Assembly: GCF_033568475.1 (NCBI RefSeq)
Contig: NW_027331831.1
Coordinates: 2,976,001-3,040,000, forward strand
From: Henckelia pumila
Lineage: Eukaryota > Streptophyta > Magnoliopsida > Lamiales > Gesneriaceae
Length of the DNA stretch: 64,000 nt
Direction of reading: 5' to 3'
The translations under genes and the position numbers were made by a program. The first letter of the stretch is position 1, and each line of letters starts with the position of its first letter. Shown here one piece after another: positions 1 through 13,104 of this stretch. The notes beneath the pieces were generated by a model. The model did no database searches, was not told the origin of the DNA, and saw only the letters and a program-made list of their open reading frames with translations.

Positions 1-205
1 AATGCAACATACATAAAACTTCTGCAAAGGAAAAAGGGCAATACTTAAATGTTATCAAATCTTAATGCAACATACATAAAACTTCTGCAATACTGGTGTA
101 CGTGCAAGTAAAATATTGTATAAGACTTTAGAATACATTGACATTTTAAATTTTTAGTTGACCCCCTCGATTTCTAAATTAAAATGTTTAGCTTGCAGAA
201 GTTAC

Positions 206-1929
206 CACAAGTTGCGGGAGTGAGTGCGCCATCTCCGATAACCATACAAGTTCCGATCAAAACAAGAATCATGAGGCAATTCTGAGCATTTGTGTTTCTT
301 TCAAGAAAGTCCTTAGTCTTGGTGCTCAGAGGGCTTTCTCTACCATAATGCACCATGTTAAAATCTGATTCCAACCGCGTATTCTGAATCGAGAACTTGC
401 TGCGAAAGTTTATGTGCCTACAAATATAGGAATACAGGGCGAACGTTCCACCTTCGCCTTGATCATTTGCTTGAAGCACGATGAAAACATATTTAATGAA
501 AACGACGATTGTTAACGTCCATATAATAAGGCTTAATGTGCCTATAAGATCATCTTCCGAGAGGTTTGTTCGATTGGTGGCGGAGAAAACATTGACAGGA
601 GAAGTTCCCAAGTCTCCATAGACTATGCCAAGAGATTGGTAAGCTAGGAGTAGGGTTTGCATGGCAGGATATTCCTACAAAAATGTGTTCTTGGAGTGAT
701 CATCAAATTTTTTAACGGAGAATGTTGTTCATAAAATGAAAAGTAAATGTTGTATATAATATTGATATATAACAAATACTAGTTACCGACGCACACGTGT
801 TGCGTGTATATAATAAATGAATAAATTGACATTAATCTATTCATTTAATACGTGTAAAGATGAGAAAAAATATAATTAAATTTGACATATGTTGTTAGTA
901 TAATTGAAATTTATTTTTTTGGTGAGATTTCAGAAGTGAGGAATGCAAATTGGAAAACAAATTTTGGTGTATCCAAGCCATACCAAAAACAGTTTTTCTA
1001 ATACCCTTGACTATTATAAAATACTAGCAACCGATGTACATGCATAGCATGTACGTAAATAATTTAATATCTAATTAAAATTATAATAAATATGAAATTT
1101 TAATATTGCAAATAATATGTCCATATTAAAAAAATATAATGAAATTGATATAATGAAATTGATTGGAATGAATCCTTAATTTTAGCAAGACATAAATAGT
1201 GGTTGGTTTTTTATAATAGGAGTGAGAAATGTAACTACATTTTTACCATGTTACCCATTACTTTTATATAAAGTACAATGCATGTTTGAGGGTTAAATTT
1301 GTAAATTTATGTTGGTGTCATCAAACCCACCAAAAGTAGTTTTTAAATGGGTCTCAACTTTTATTAATAGTATAGATATAGTGGACATAATGATAATGAT
1401 GAATATTCCAAAAAATTTATTATTTATAATTATCATCTTCATATATATATATATATATATATATATTTTGTTAGTTTAAACATAATTAATCTTACTGTAT
1501 AAGAATGACTACTAGTGGAAATACAAATAAACACACACACATGTTTAATTTGTTTCAACAATTTGCTGAATTAAATTCACTCGTTCGATTTTTGATCGAG
1601 TAATCCGTTATCCGTACGTACTCTACCGTAATTTAAACGTATAATAATGACAACGGAAAATATCCAACAAATTACATGATTATATATATTTTATATATTT
1701 AGTGTAGCATTTAAATAATTAATAAACATGAAATCGATATAAGAACCTTTTCTAATTTTTGAAGAGGTTGATACATTTTAGTGAAGCTCATAGTTCTGTC
1801 AACGATGCCCCTCTCTTCCGTCGGGAGCATAAAATCCTCGTTGCCGCCGCCGCCGCCGGTGCCGCTGTCGTAGCTGCTTTCGAGGTCAATGCTTCTCATG
1901 CCGCGGTTTTTTTTATTGTTACCTTCCAT
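206..1929 (-). CDS. HAK/KUP potassium transporter, copy A (5' part; continues off the left edge)
   Basis: This is the N-terminal part of a KT/HAK/KUP K+ (H+-coupled) plasma-membrane transporter. Exon 1 is 1747-1929 (61 codons, ATG at 1929, donor GTTCTT). Exon 2 is 206-674 (acceptor TTTTTGTAG, donor GTAACT). The joined frame reads [20 protein letters not shown] and then the family signature [11 protein letters not shown]. The first membrane spans follow, then [12 protein letters not shown] and GDGALTPA at the end of exon 2. The N-terminus has a run of five glycines. Later exons would lie left of base 1, as copy B's layout predicts, so this need not be a truncated gene. Exon 2 is very similar to exon 2 of copy B, the head-to-tail neighbour about 3.2 kb upstream in the gene sense. 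Family assignment is secure; transport affinity and subgroup are not. Residues usually reading LYVY after GTSP are VNVF here, as in copy B. Confidence 0.88.
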
Positions 1930-4173
1930 GCATGATCATTAAAGATGCAAATCCAGTTGCTCAAGAATTTATAATGTGGGATATATATGAGAATTATGAG
2001 AGCAGGTAAGATAATTAGAGTCATATAAATATTCAATGATTGGTGATGGTACATGTATACAGAAGGTTACACATTGCATTTGAAATTACATAAATATCAT
2101 TGATATATTTTGAAACGAGTTTTTTCAAATAAAGTAGCTAGAGAAATAATTTTGTAATTTCAAGTGAAATGTATAACCCAACGTATAACACTTCATGTAC
2201 ATGTAACATTTTCCTTCAATGATATGGTTATGGTTAAATTAATTATATAAGACGAGAGATCATACCTTAGCAATTTTGACGTGCATGTAAAGTGTGTTTT
2301 TTTAATTGATTTCATTATAAATTAATATGATAATAATAATAACAAAAGGAATTATCTGCCCCACGTGACACACCACCGCCACATTTCGATTGATGTCATT
2401 AAGAATTATAATCAATATGTTGTTTTTCTTAGTAGAAGTAGATTCTGGGTTTCCTATGACTTTTTACCTTATTTTATAAAGAAAAATATTATTTCATCTA
2501 CCGACATTTTAGGATTACTGAAGTGCCAAGTGCGCGTGCGAGTGGATTAGTGGAACCCAAAAAACTGATATAGCATCGAGAAATACCACGTAACACCATA
2601 AATTACTGACACGATATCGAGAATTGTTCGTATGTCTTGCTATCACATCAACAATTGGACCAATATAGTTGAAAATTAAAATAAAAATGAACTTTAAATA
2701 TTCGACCGGAGAAGAAGAACTCAAAATGGAACAAGTACTTGGTAGATCAAAAATATTATTATTTTCCATACTTTAATAGTTCTATAACTTCATGTGTTAT
2801 ATTTTATGCATATATAGTTAGTAAAGAACCGTTCAATTAGATAAATGCAAGTACATTAATATCATAAGAAGGATAAATTTGTTACATCCTTCCTAATTTA
2901 ATTGTCATCACATCATCTAGTGTTACAACTTACACATCTAGATTTACATATTTTATTCTAAATAAAAAAATTATTCTTGTACCTTATTTTTAGAAAAAAA
3001 TTTTAAAAATACATTTGAAATAATTTTATAATTTCAAATACAATGTGTAATCCAACATCGTTTAACTGTCATTATACATTGATACCGATACATCAGCAGC
3101 TTGCATGCGGACTGGACTGTTCAATTATCAAAATCAGAGAGCAGTTGGCCAAATTCAAATTAATCAATCAAATATGGTTGAAGAAGAGAATCCCACTTCG
3201 CCACTAGTTTCCATTCCATTGGATACAAAGTCATTGGATCATCTTTAATTTAGTATTCCATTTGGACACTTCGATTGTTTTATTGTTTCCCCAACCACTT
3301 CTTTCCATATCTATCACTCAATCTTATCCACTCAACTCGGAGTACTATTATCGTGGAATCAGTTATATTTCCAGTTAATTAATTAAAGGGGATACTGATT
3401 TTCGAACTTCATAGTCTATGGTGTATACATGATATATATATACACACTTGGCACGAAAATAATAGTAATATGATTTTTTGTGATTTGGAAATCTGCCGCG
3501 AGTAATGTTGGGTTTCTTTCATTTTGTTTGTTTTTTATAGAAAAAATCATTATTTAGAAATTTAACCGGTACTGATTGTGGTGAATAAGAGATTAGCTAT
3601 TTAGCTTTACGTAAATATTGATTTTACTTAAAGTATATGTATTTCTTAGATTTTTAATCTTTTATGTAATGGTTTTAAATGTAATATGTATGTTACTATG
3701 TCTAAATGACATTTTAAAAAATATTATTGATGCCTAGTTTTTAGAAGCACCTAAACTTGATTTGGAAACGTTGATTATGTAGAAAAATTATACAATTAGA
3801 TGGAAATACGTTTTGGGAAAATTGAAATATAGTGAAAATATCTATATGATGAACATCATTTAATGAACAGTCTCTGCACAAGAAGTAACTATTTTTTGGT
3901 GTTTACAAATTAAGTAATTATTTCTTTTATGCGGTTAATGTTCGAACACAACTAAAAAAATTATATAAGCACGCAAGTTGAGTGTATATGATCACTAATA
4001 ATTGACTAGTGTCTTGTTGCACGCGTTGCGTGCTAAATAATTCGTTTTTTTATAATAAAATTATATTCTAATTAAATTATCAAATAAAATGATTGTATTA
4101 CATATTAAATACAAAAATTGAGAGGAAAAATGAAAGATAGAGTTAAATGAAAAAAAGATATGGTGTGTGTTTT

Positions 4174-4239
<66 letters not shown>

Positions 4240-4756
4240 TTAATTTATATTTTGTGGACATACATAATATAGTAGTAATAGATAAGTTTTGAGGAGTGCT
4301 TATGTCAAATTATTGGCGCCGGTACTGATCAGGAAACATGTATGACTCGAACTATCGAAATTTAATTAATCAATTGATTATGAAACCTAATATATATATA
4401 ATCGATTGATAAATTAATTTAATCATAAGAGAACAAGATTATCAAACGTCACTTTAATGGAATAAACTGTGCTATAAGCCGACAAGTTCCATATTATATT
4501 AACCTGATAATAATTGATCATACCATAAATATTGTTTCACACCGGCCGAATTTAAACCAAATTAAGCATATGATAATGTCATGAGATTAATAAGCAATTC
4601 TTCTTTTACCACCCCCACAATTAACCATTTACAGAGTGATGAAATGACATAAACATCTTGAGCGCCGTGAATTCAAACAACGTACAAGAAAGATAAAAAA
4701 AGAAAACCCTAGTTGTTGAACTTGGAAAAGAATTTTATTTAGAAAAAAAATATTTT
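1930..4756. other. AT-rich spacer between HAK copies, no gene seen
   Basis: No supported gene lies in this stretch between the tandem transporters. It holds the upstream region of copy A and a long (TA)n microsatellite at about 4180-4237. A shorter (AT)n run at 1441-1466 lies inside intron 1 of copy A. Short open frames near 2365-2769 show no domain or codon pattern I would trust. Confidence 0.6.
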
Positions 4757-5015
4757 TTTTTGTCCATTAACTTGTCCATGTTTTGGTTTTGGTCCATTAA
4801 TTTTTTAAAATTTGGTTTTCGTACGCTAACTTTTAATATTCAATGATTTTGGTCCAACTGCACACGTGTCAGCTATACGTTAGCACACGTCAGCATTTTC
4901 CGGGTGACATGTATGTCAATGTCTAGCTGACACGTATGCAGTTGGACCAAAATAACTGAAAATTAAAAGTTAGTGTACCAAAACAAAAACATGGACAAGT
5001 TAATGGAAAAAAAAA
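4757..5015. mobile_element. Inverted-repeat MITE-like element
   Basis: The left half reads TGTCCATTAACTTGTCCATG, then runs of TTTTGGTCC, then GTCCAACTGCACACGTGTCAGCT. The right half is its inverted copy, ending in CATGGACAAGTTAATGGA. Arms are roughly 110 bases around a centre near 4890. The element lies just downstream of HAK copy B. No transposase is present. Target duplication was not resolved, so the superfamily is open. Confidence 0.6.
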
Positions 5016-5158
5016 TATTTCCCCTTGTATTTATCTTCATTTTACAAGTTTGATAATTATCATTCGAATACAAATAATACAATGCACCTCTTGGTGACGA
5101 ACGATGATTTCTTTTTCGGCCTAACAATATTTGTTTCTGCCATGTCATAATAATGCAT

Positions 5159-8100
5159 TTAGATTTCATAAAGCATCCCAACTTGCAGTGTTCTCTCAAG
5201 TGGGATTCCCAGTGTTGATATTGCTGATCTGCTGTTCTTCTGCAGAAATCTGTAAATATGATCTATCGTCAATCTTGCAAGAATCCCACCATCCCGATTC
5301 GCTTTAAGAATCGTCCTCCCGACAACAAACACAACCTCGTCGCGAGCTGCTGCTGACTCTGATAACATCCTTATTTCATCCGAATCATCGGCAAGTTCTT
5401 GAAGTTTTTTGGCGACCGAGGCAACATAATCAACTCCTTCCATTTCTTGAGAATCACCGTATCCAAACCGCACGGTACACCGATAAATCCCTCCATTTCC
5501 CAATTTTCCCACATTTAATCTTTCCCGAGGAGGCACAGTTTTGATTGGAAGAATTCTAATGGTAACTATTACCATTACTTCACGTACAGAGTTGGTATGT
5601 TGTATATAATGTCGAATGATTGGTGGGATACCGTTGCCGAGATCGGCGAAGAAGAAGCAAGCTCCTCTTGTCCGGTGCATGCTGTTACTCGACAAGATTT
5701 GATCCAATTCTTGGGTGGTCATCTTGTTTTTGGATTCATACTCTGTTTTTTTACTTCTTCCATAAGTCCATGATAACATGACGGCGACGAAGAACGCGGA
5801 TATAGCCAAGGGTACCCATCCCCCTTGTGGGATTTTGTTTAGCAGAGATGTCATGAATATGCCTTCGATTATAATGTAAGGGAAGAAGAAACAGAGGACT
5901 AGTAGGACTCTTGTCTTCCATATGACAAGCATGACAATTGTTGTCAAGAAAGTTGTTATTATCATGACCCATATTACCACCACACCTGTAGTATACACAA
6001 ATCTTTAAAGTTCACAAAGATTCTTGAATAAGGGATAATTTTTTTAAAAGAAAAAATTTAAGTACTATAATATATCCTTACTAGACTTACCATATGCATT
6101 AGCTAGCTGCACCCCACCTTTGAAACCAACAACAAGACCAACAGTGAGAAGCATCAATAAGTAGTTGATTTCTGGTGAATAAACTTGGCCTTCATGTTTT
6201 GACGAAGTGTGGATTATGTTAACGCGGGGGAAACAACCGAGGGCCAACGATTGTTTCACGATGGAGAAGCTTGCAGAGATCATAGACTGGCTTGCAACGA
6301 TGGCAGCTAGTGTTGATATAACAAACATGGGCCAGTATACTCGATTCGGGAGGGAACTGTAATATGCATCAGTTATTTTCTCAGGGTTCTTAACTAAGTA
6401 TGCGGTTTCGCCCGCGTATGAGAGGATCAGTGAAGGGTAAACCACCAAAGAGAAAGCCAACTGGAAAACAAGAATTAAAAATGATAGCCATTGTTTTTGG
6501 ATAAATTATCCCATATTCTTCCCAGTACTACTAAACTTTGTATATATATTGATGGAGTATTACAATATATCGACTCTTTTTTGTGACCCACCTGAATTGC
6601 CCTCTTATTGAAATGGCCCAAATCAGCAAACATGGCCTCAGCTCCTGTTTCAAATTTCATGACAACTTCATTTAAACAAAGAAACTGCTAATAATAATCA
6701 TACTAAGTTCAAGTTTTTATACTTTACAAATTACAAGGTTCAAAATTACTGTATATATATATATATATATATATATACCTGTGATGCCCAAGAAAACAGA
6801 TCCAAGAAGATCCCATGCAATCTTCCCATTTTTCAGAAAGAATTTCACAATGTAGTGTGGTGACACAGCTTTGACAACTGAGGGACGGTGCTTTATAATA
6901 TTATATACACCGATTGAAAAGTTTGTAGCAAACCAAATGAGCATAATCGGAGAGAATAAGAAGCTAACTTTGCTAGTCCCGCAACGTTGGAAGGCAAACA
7001 GAGCAATCAGAAGCACGACCGATATCCAAACAACATGATCTAACATCGGAAAAGATCGAAAACGGGCAATGTATGCGTTAGAGACCCCATCGAATAAACT
7101 ATCTCAAAATTTTTAAAAACATATATATGTCCACCTTGAGTTATTTTGTTGGAGCGAGATTGAATTCCTTGGAGAGCTGAAAGAACTACGGCAAATGGGA
7201 AAATGTAATACTTTTAAGAGTCCATATGAATCAAGGAAAAACTGCAATTTTGGTCCTCTATGTTTGTAATTTTGCGATTTCGATCCTCTATATATTCATA
7301 TTTCAGTTTTAGTCCTGCATGTTTCGATTTTTGACAATTTTAGTCTTTTTTTATTCGAAAATGCTTACGTGACACTATACACGTCAGCTCCACATTAGTG
7401 CTGTATTGGTGTCACATCAGCGCTACATCAGAAAAAGGACTACAATTGCCAAAAAAAAAATAAAGATATCGGACTAAAACTGAAATGTGAAAACATAAAG
7501 AACCAAAATCGCAAAGTAACAAATATACAGACTAAAAAATCAATTTTCCCTATGAATCATGCAATAAGAATTATGGGAATATTTTTTACTTAAATCGAGG
7601 ATAAATTAATTACCACAAGTTGCAGGAGTGAGTGCGCCATCTCCAATAACCATACAGGTCCCGATCCAAACAAGAACAGTGAGGCAATTCTGAGCGTGTG
7701 GGCTTTTTTCAAGAAATTCTTTAGTCTTGGTGCTCAAACGGCCGCCTCCTCCTTTACCATAATTATGCACCGTGTAACTAATTAGATCCGATTCGGACCG
7801 CGTATTCCGAACCGAGAAGTTGCTGTGAAAGTTTATGTGCCTCCGGATATAGGAATACAAGGCAAACGTTCCACCTTCGCCATGATCATTTGCTTGAAGC
7901 ACGATGAAAACATATTTTACGAGTACGACGATTGTTAATGTCCACATGATAAGGCTTAATGTGCCTACAAGATCATCTTCGGAGAGGTTCGTTAGATTGG
8001 TGGCGGAGAAAACATTGACAGGAGAAGTTCCCAAGTCACCATAGACTATGCCAAGAGATTGGTAAGCCAAGAGTAGGGTTTGCATGGCCGCTGGATATTC

Positions 8101-11100
8101 CTGCAGGAAAAAGGTCTTTTATAGTCCACCAGTATATGTTCTACTAGTCCGTATCATTTTACACCACAACACTTGTAATATCACATGTACAACAACGATA
8201 TTTATAACAATTATATCGAATTACTCTAAAATGTGTTGTACAAATTTGGTTGTACATATAGCATTACTCTAAAGTAAATGTGGATGGAAAAACTAATAAC
8301 AAGACCGGGATTGAAGGGAGAGAATCGATCCAATAAAGAGTCAAAAATAATAAAAAGAGAAAACGATGTGAGTCCGCGGATCCGTGATTCAAAACTACTT
8401 GTGATTTAAATTTTCTCTTGCTAGTAATTAGCGGTGGGAGAAAATACCGAATTTTCGGTATATCGAAGTTATCGTATCAAAATACTGAATTTTTGGTATA
8501 TCGGATATTTCGATACGTTACGGTACGGTGCGATAAGGATACCGAATTTTTCAGTACGATAACGGCATGAAATTTGAAAATTTCGTTACATACTGATATA
8601 CAGAAATAGAGTAACAATATAAAAAAATTTAAAAATATATAATATTTATAAACAATACATTTATACATTTTTTAAAATATGAGGTTTTTTTGATATAAAA
8701 CGGTATATACCGATACCGTACCGAAGTTTCGGTGTACCGTAAAATTTGGATATGATCGGTATACTATTTATATGTACCGAAAATATCGAGATTTATAACA
8801 TTTTCTTATTCCATAATTTTCGATACGGTACGATATACCACCCTATTAGTAATAACTACGGTGCGCATTCGATTAAAACCGAACCCAACTTTCTAAAATT
8901 AAATTATCGACAAATTAAACCGAATACATTGAAATTTACTACAAAACAGAATGAACCGGACCGAAAAATAGGTTATTTCAATAGTAAACCAAATTACCCA
9001 ACTTATAGAATTTTTTTTAAAAAAAGAAAGTTTTAATTAAAAAATGTAATATAAAAATTAAATTAAATAAATTTAAATCTTATTTATTAAAATTATATAT
9101 ATATTTCAAGCGTATTTCTATTGTCCAATAAAATTTCATTATAAATTAGCAATATTTATATTCTAATAAACTTATTAGAAAATTTAATATGATTGCCTTT
9201 TTTTCGTTATAAAAGTTCGGTTTATCGGTTAACCAAAGTTTTATGTTAAAAACCAAAACTAAACCGAATTATTCAATATTTTTAAAACTAAAACCAAAAT
9301 TTCGAATAAAAGTGAATCAATTTTTTAAATATATTTAGTTCGGTCCATTATAAAAATCTAATCAACCCAAAAATTTTCAACAAAGAATTAATTTTCAAAT
9401 ATCATAATTATTCAATTTTTTATTATTCTAAATCAAAAAATAACAATACAAGTCCAATAATAATTGTAACATCAATAGTACTTCTCAAATATTTCAACTA
9501 ATTGATTATTTTCTCTCAAAATTCACAACAATAAAATAGATTTTTAAGGTAAAAATCTAAATATACATCTTTAGTTAATATTATCAAAATTCAAGTAATT
9601 GCAATTAAACAATCGACATCATTTTAGAATTGTCGGATTTTACCTCAAAGAAACATAATCTCAAAATTAGGGGTGGGTCGGTACGGTATATCGTACCGAA
9701 AATCGAATACCGTACCGAAAAAATCGGTATGGAATTTTTTCATATCGATACCGTATTGTATACCGAATATACCGAGTTTTCGGTATACCGAAATTTCGGT
9801 ATGGCGAAAATCTATACCGTGTGCCGATACCGAATTCAAAAAAAATTCGGTATACCAGCAAAAAAATCGGTATACCGAAAATTTTCATACATATATTTTT
9901 TTAAAAAAAATATTTTTCGGTATGATACCGTACTGAAATTTTCGATAATTTTGATAATTTTTTCGGTACGATTTTTCGGTATTTCGAAATAATACTGCAA
10001 TCCGCTGTGGCAAAAAGCGGACGCTGCAATATTTTGCAGCGTCCGCTCATGCTGGCAGCTCATGGGGACTTGCAATTTGCACGTCCCCATGTGCAACCTC
10101 TTTTTTTTTTTTGGTTTGTTTTTTTATAAATCAATTATATAACTAATTATATTTTATAAAATTATTATTTATTAAGTATCGGTAGGATAATGTTTTCCTC
10201 AAAAATCTGAATTTTAATTTTAATTTTCGAATTCGATGATGAGGCTGAAAAATTATTAAGAAAAGAAAACAAAAAATTTATGGTTAAAAAAATTAAATTG
10301 ATTAAATAATTTTTTTTGAACATATTATTTATAAAAAAATTAGTTAATCTAAATAAACATATTTTCAATAAATGTATTTTATTTTTTTAAATATAAATTA
10401 TATTTTTAACTTAAATTTGGGTAGCAAAGTTATACATATTCTGCCGTTAGAAAATTTTTTAACCCGAACTCGAGATGAAACAAAATCATCTCGGAAAATA
10501 TGAACTCGAAATCGATCCAAATATATCAGAATTAATCATTTAGGTCTGTCCATATAACTAAAGGACTTGCAGAGATCCAAACGAATTAAAATAAGTCAAA
10601 AAAATTCGTTAACCAATTATTAATACAAAAAATTAAATTTCTATTAAAAATATGATATAAAATAAATTTATCGAAATTTATTTATTTAATTTAACTAATT
10701 TGTTTTATAAATATAACTGATTCCAAATAAATTTATTTAATCAATTGAAATTTTTTTAATCATAATTTTTTATTTTTGACTCTTAATAATTTTTTATGCC
10801 GTCAAATTCGAAAATTAGAATTAAAATTTAGACTTTTGATAAAAAAAATTATTATACAAATAATAAATAAATAATGGTTTTGCAAAATATTATTAATTAT
10901 ATAATTTATTAAAAAACAAAAACTAAAAAAAAGAAAATATTGTATATGATTACTTTGTGATCAAAAAAATTAGTTAACCTAAATAAAAATATTTAGATAA
11001 ATATATTTTATATCATATTTTTAAATATAATTTTTATTGTTTTATTAAAAAATTGATTAGCGGAGTTATTGACTTATTTCAATTTGTTTGGATCTATGCA

Positions 11101-13070
11101 AGTCTTTTAGTTCTATGGATAGATCTAAAGAAATAATTCGAATATATTGGAGTTTATAATTTTTGAGATGATTTCGTTTCGACTCGAATTCGGGTTTAAA
11201 AATTTTCTAATAGCATTTTTGAATCAATTTGACACGAATAGATATGAATTAACTCCTCTAGATTTATCCACAGAACCGAGGGACCTCCACAAATCCAAAC
11301 GAATTAAAATAAATATATAACTTTACTACCCAAATTTAAGTTAAAAATAGATTTTTTTTTAAAAAATAAAATAAATTTAATGAAAATATGTTTATTTAGA
11401 TTAAATAATTTTTTTATAAATATATATGTTTAAAAAAAGTTATTTAATCAATATAATTTTTTATTTTATTTCCTTAATAATTTTTCATCCCCATCATCGA
11501 ATTCAAAAATTAGAATTAAAATTCAGATTTTTTTTAAAAAAATTATATATCAGTATTTAATAAATAATAATTTTACAAAATATAATTAATTATATAATTA
11601 ATTTAAAAAAAAACAACTCAAAAAAAAAAAAAAGAGGTTGCACATGAGGACGTGCAAATTGCAAATCCCCATTTACATGCGCTGCCAGCATTTGCCACGG
11701 CGGATTGCAATAGTTTTGCGATTCGTTGTGGCACACATTATTTTTTATATTATTTTATTTTTTAAAATTACAAATAAAAAAACCCCTACTCAAAATCTAC
11801 AATATAAACAAAACAATATATTGGCGATAAATGAAATGTGATTTGTGAGAGTTGTTTTATTTTTAATTTTTTTAGTATGGGGTTGAAATTTTTATTTCTT
11901 TCTAAAAAAATCCATGGGTTGAAAAAAAACTTAAAATATATTTTCCTTTTTTTTTTTAAAGTGGGGTTGGAGTCCATCCTAAACCCGCCTTTATAGAATT
12001 ACATATTTTGGTCCTGTAATTTGGACTTTTTTCACTTTTGAAATAGTACTTTCAGTCTCGTAATTTTTGTCTTTTTTTCACTTTTGGGTTTGTTATATTA
12101 AAATTTCATTTGTGATCTTGTAACTTGTATATTGGTTTAGTTTAATTTGTATTTGCTTTCATTTTTTTTTCTTATTTGACTGAAAGACTCATTTAACTTG
12201 TATTTGCTTCACGTTATGTCCTTTTACAACCAACAATTACAAACACGATAGATCAGATAAAAAAAATAAAAAATAAAAATAACATTCAAATTACATAACT
12301 AAAAATGAAAATTCGTTGTAACACACTTACATAAATAACAATGAAAAAAATACTTATAGAACTAAAAAAATAAATTCATTTTTAACAAGATAAAAAGTGG
12401 AAAAAACACAAATAACGAGACCAAAAATTTAGGGATCCCCAATAAAAATTTATAGTTTAGTTCTCCCGATAAAGAAATATTTAATTTTTAAACCCAAATC
12501 AAAATTATTATCCAAAGATATAGGGCCCCTTATTTTCTGCAAATTTGGCATTATCTTCCTCAGTGTTTAGTTGGAATTTTGTCATTGTGCATCACTACAA
12601 AGACATATTTGCTCTCCCCAGGCCCAATAAAATAAAGCATCTAATCAAAATCATCATTTTTTCCAAGTATATATATATATATATATATATAAACGTGGGG
12701 CTCATCATATATATATATAATTTTTTTTTTTTTGAAATGTAATATATATAATTTTTGCCTGCAATAACTATTCGATTGCAACAATTCATCTCCCATCTAT
12801 TCTTTTAAGATTGAATTACTAGCTAGTTCCATAAATAAATATGTGCAACTGAAATTTTAATTCTCATGATAAAAAAACAAAGTAAATCGCAATTTTGGTT
12901 TCTTATCAGATTTCAGTGCTAGTGCAATAACTTTGTTTATTTAATAATAATTTTAGTATTTTTTTCGATGTATCACTTATGTTATTAGTGTCATATCAAC
13001 GCTCAAAAAATAATACTAAATTTACCAAAAATAAAAAGATATCAAACTAAATCTGAAATTGATCAAAAAT

Positions 13071-13104
<34 letters not shown>

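Noticed and set aside
2365-2769. Short open frames on both strands upstream of HAK copy A
   Set aside because: They overlap each other, have no domain and lie in AT-rich spacer.
9668-9990. CGGTATACCG repeats as a possible CRISPR-like array
   Set aside because: Units are irregular, palindromic and without spacers of even length, and this is plant nuclear DNA. Transposon ends explain them.
9630-10096. Several overlapping open frames on both strands
   Set aside because: They arise from CGGTATACCG repeats, which lack stops in several frames. Composition is repetitive and no domain is seen.
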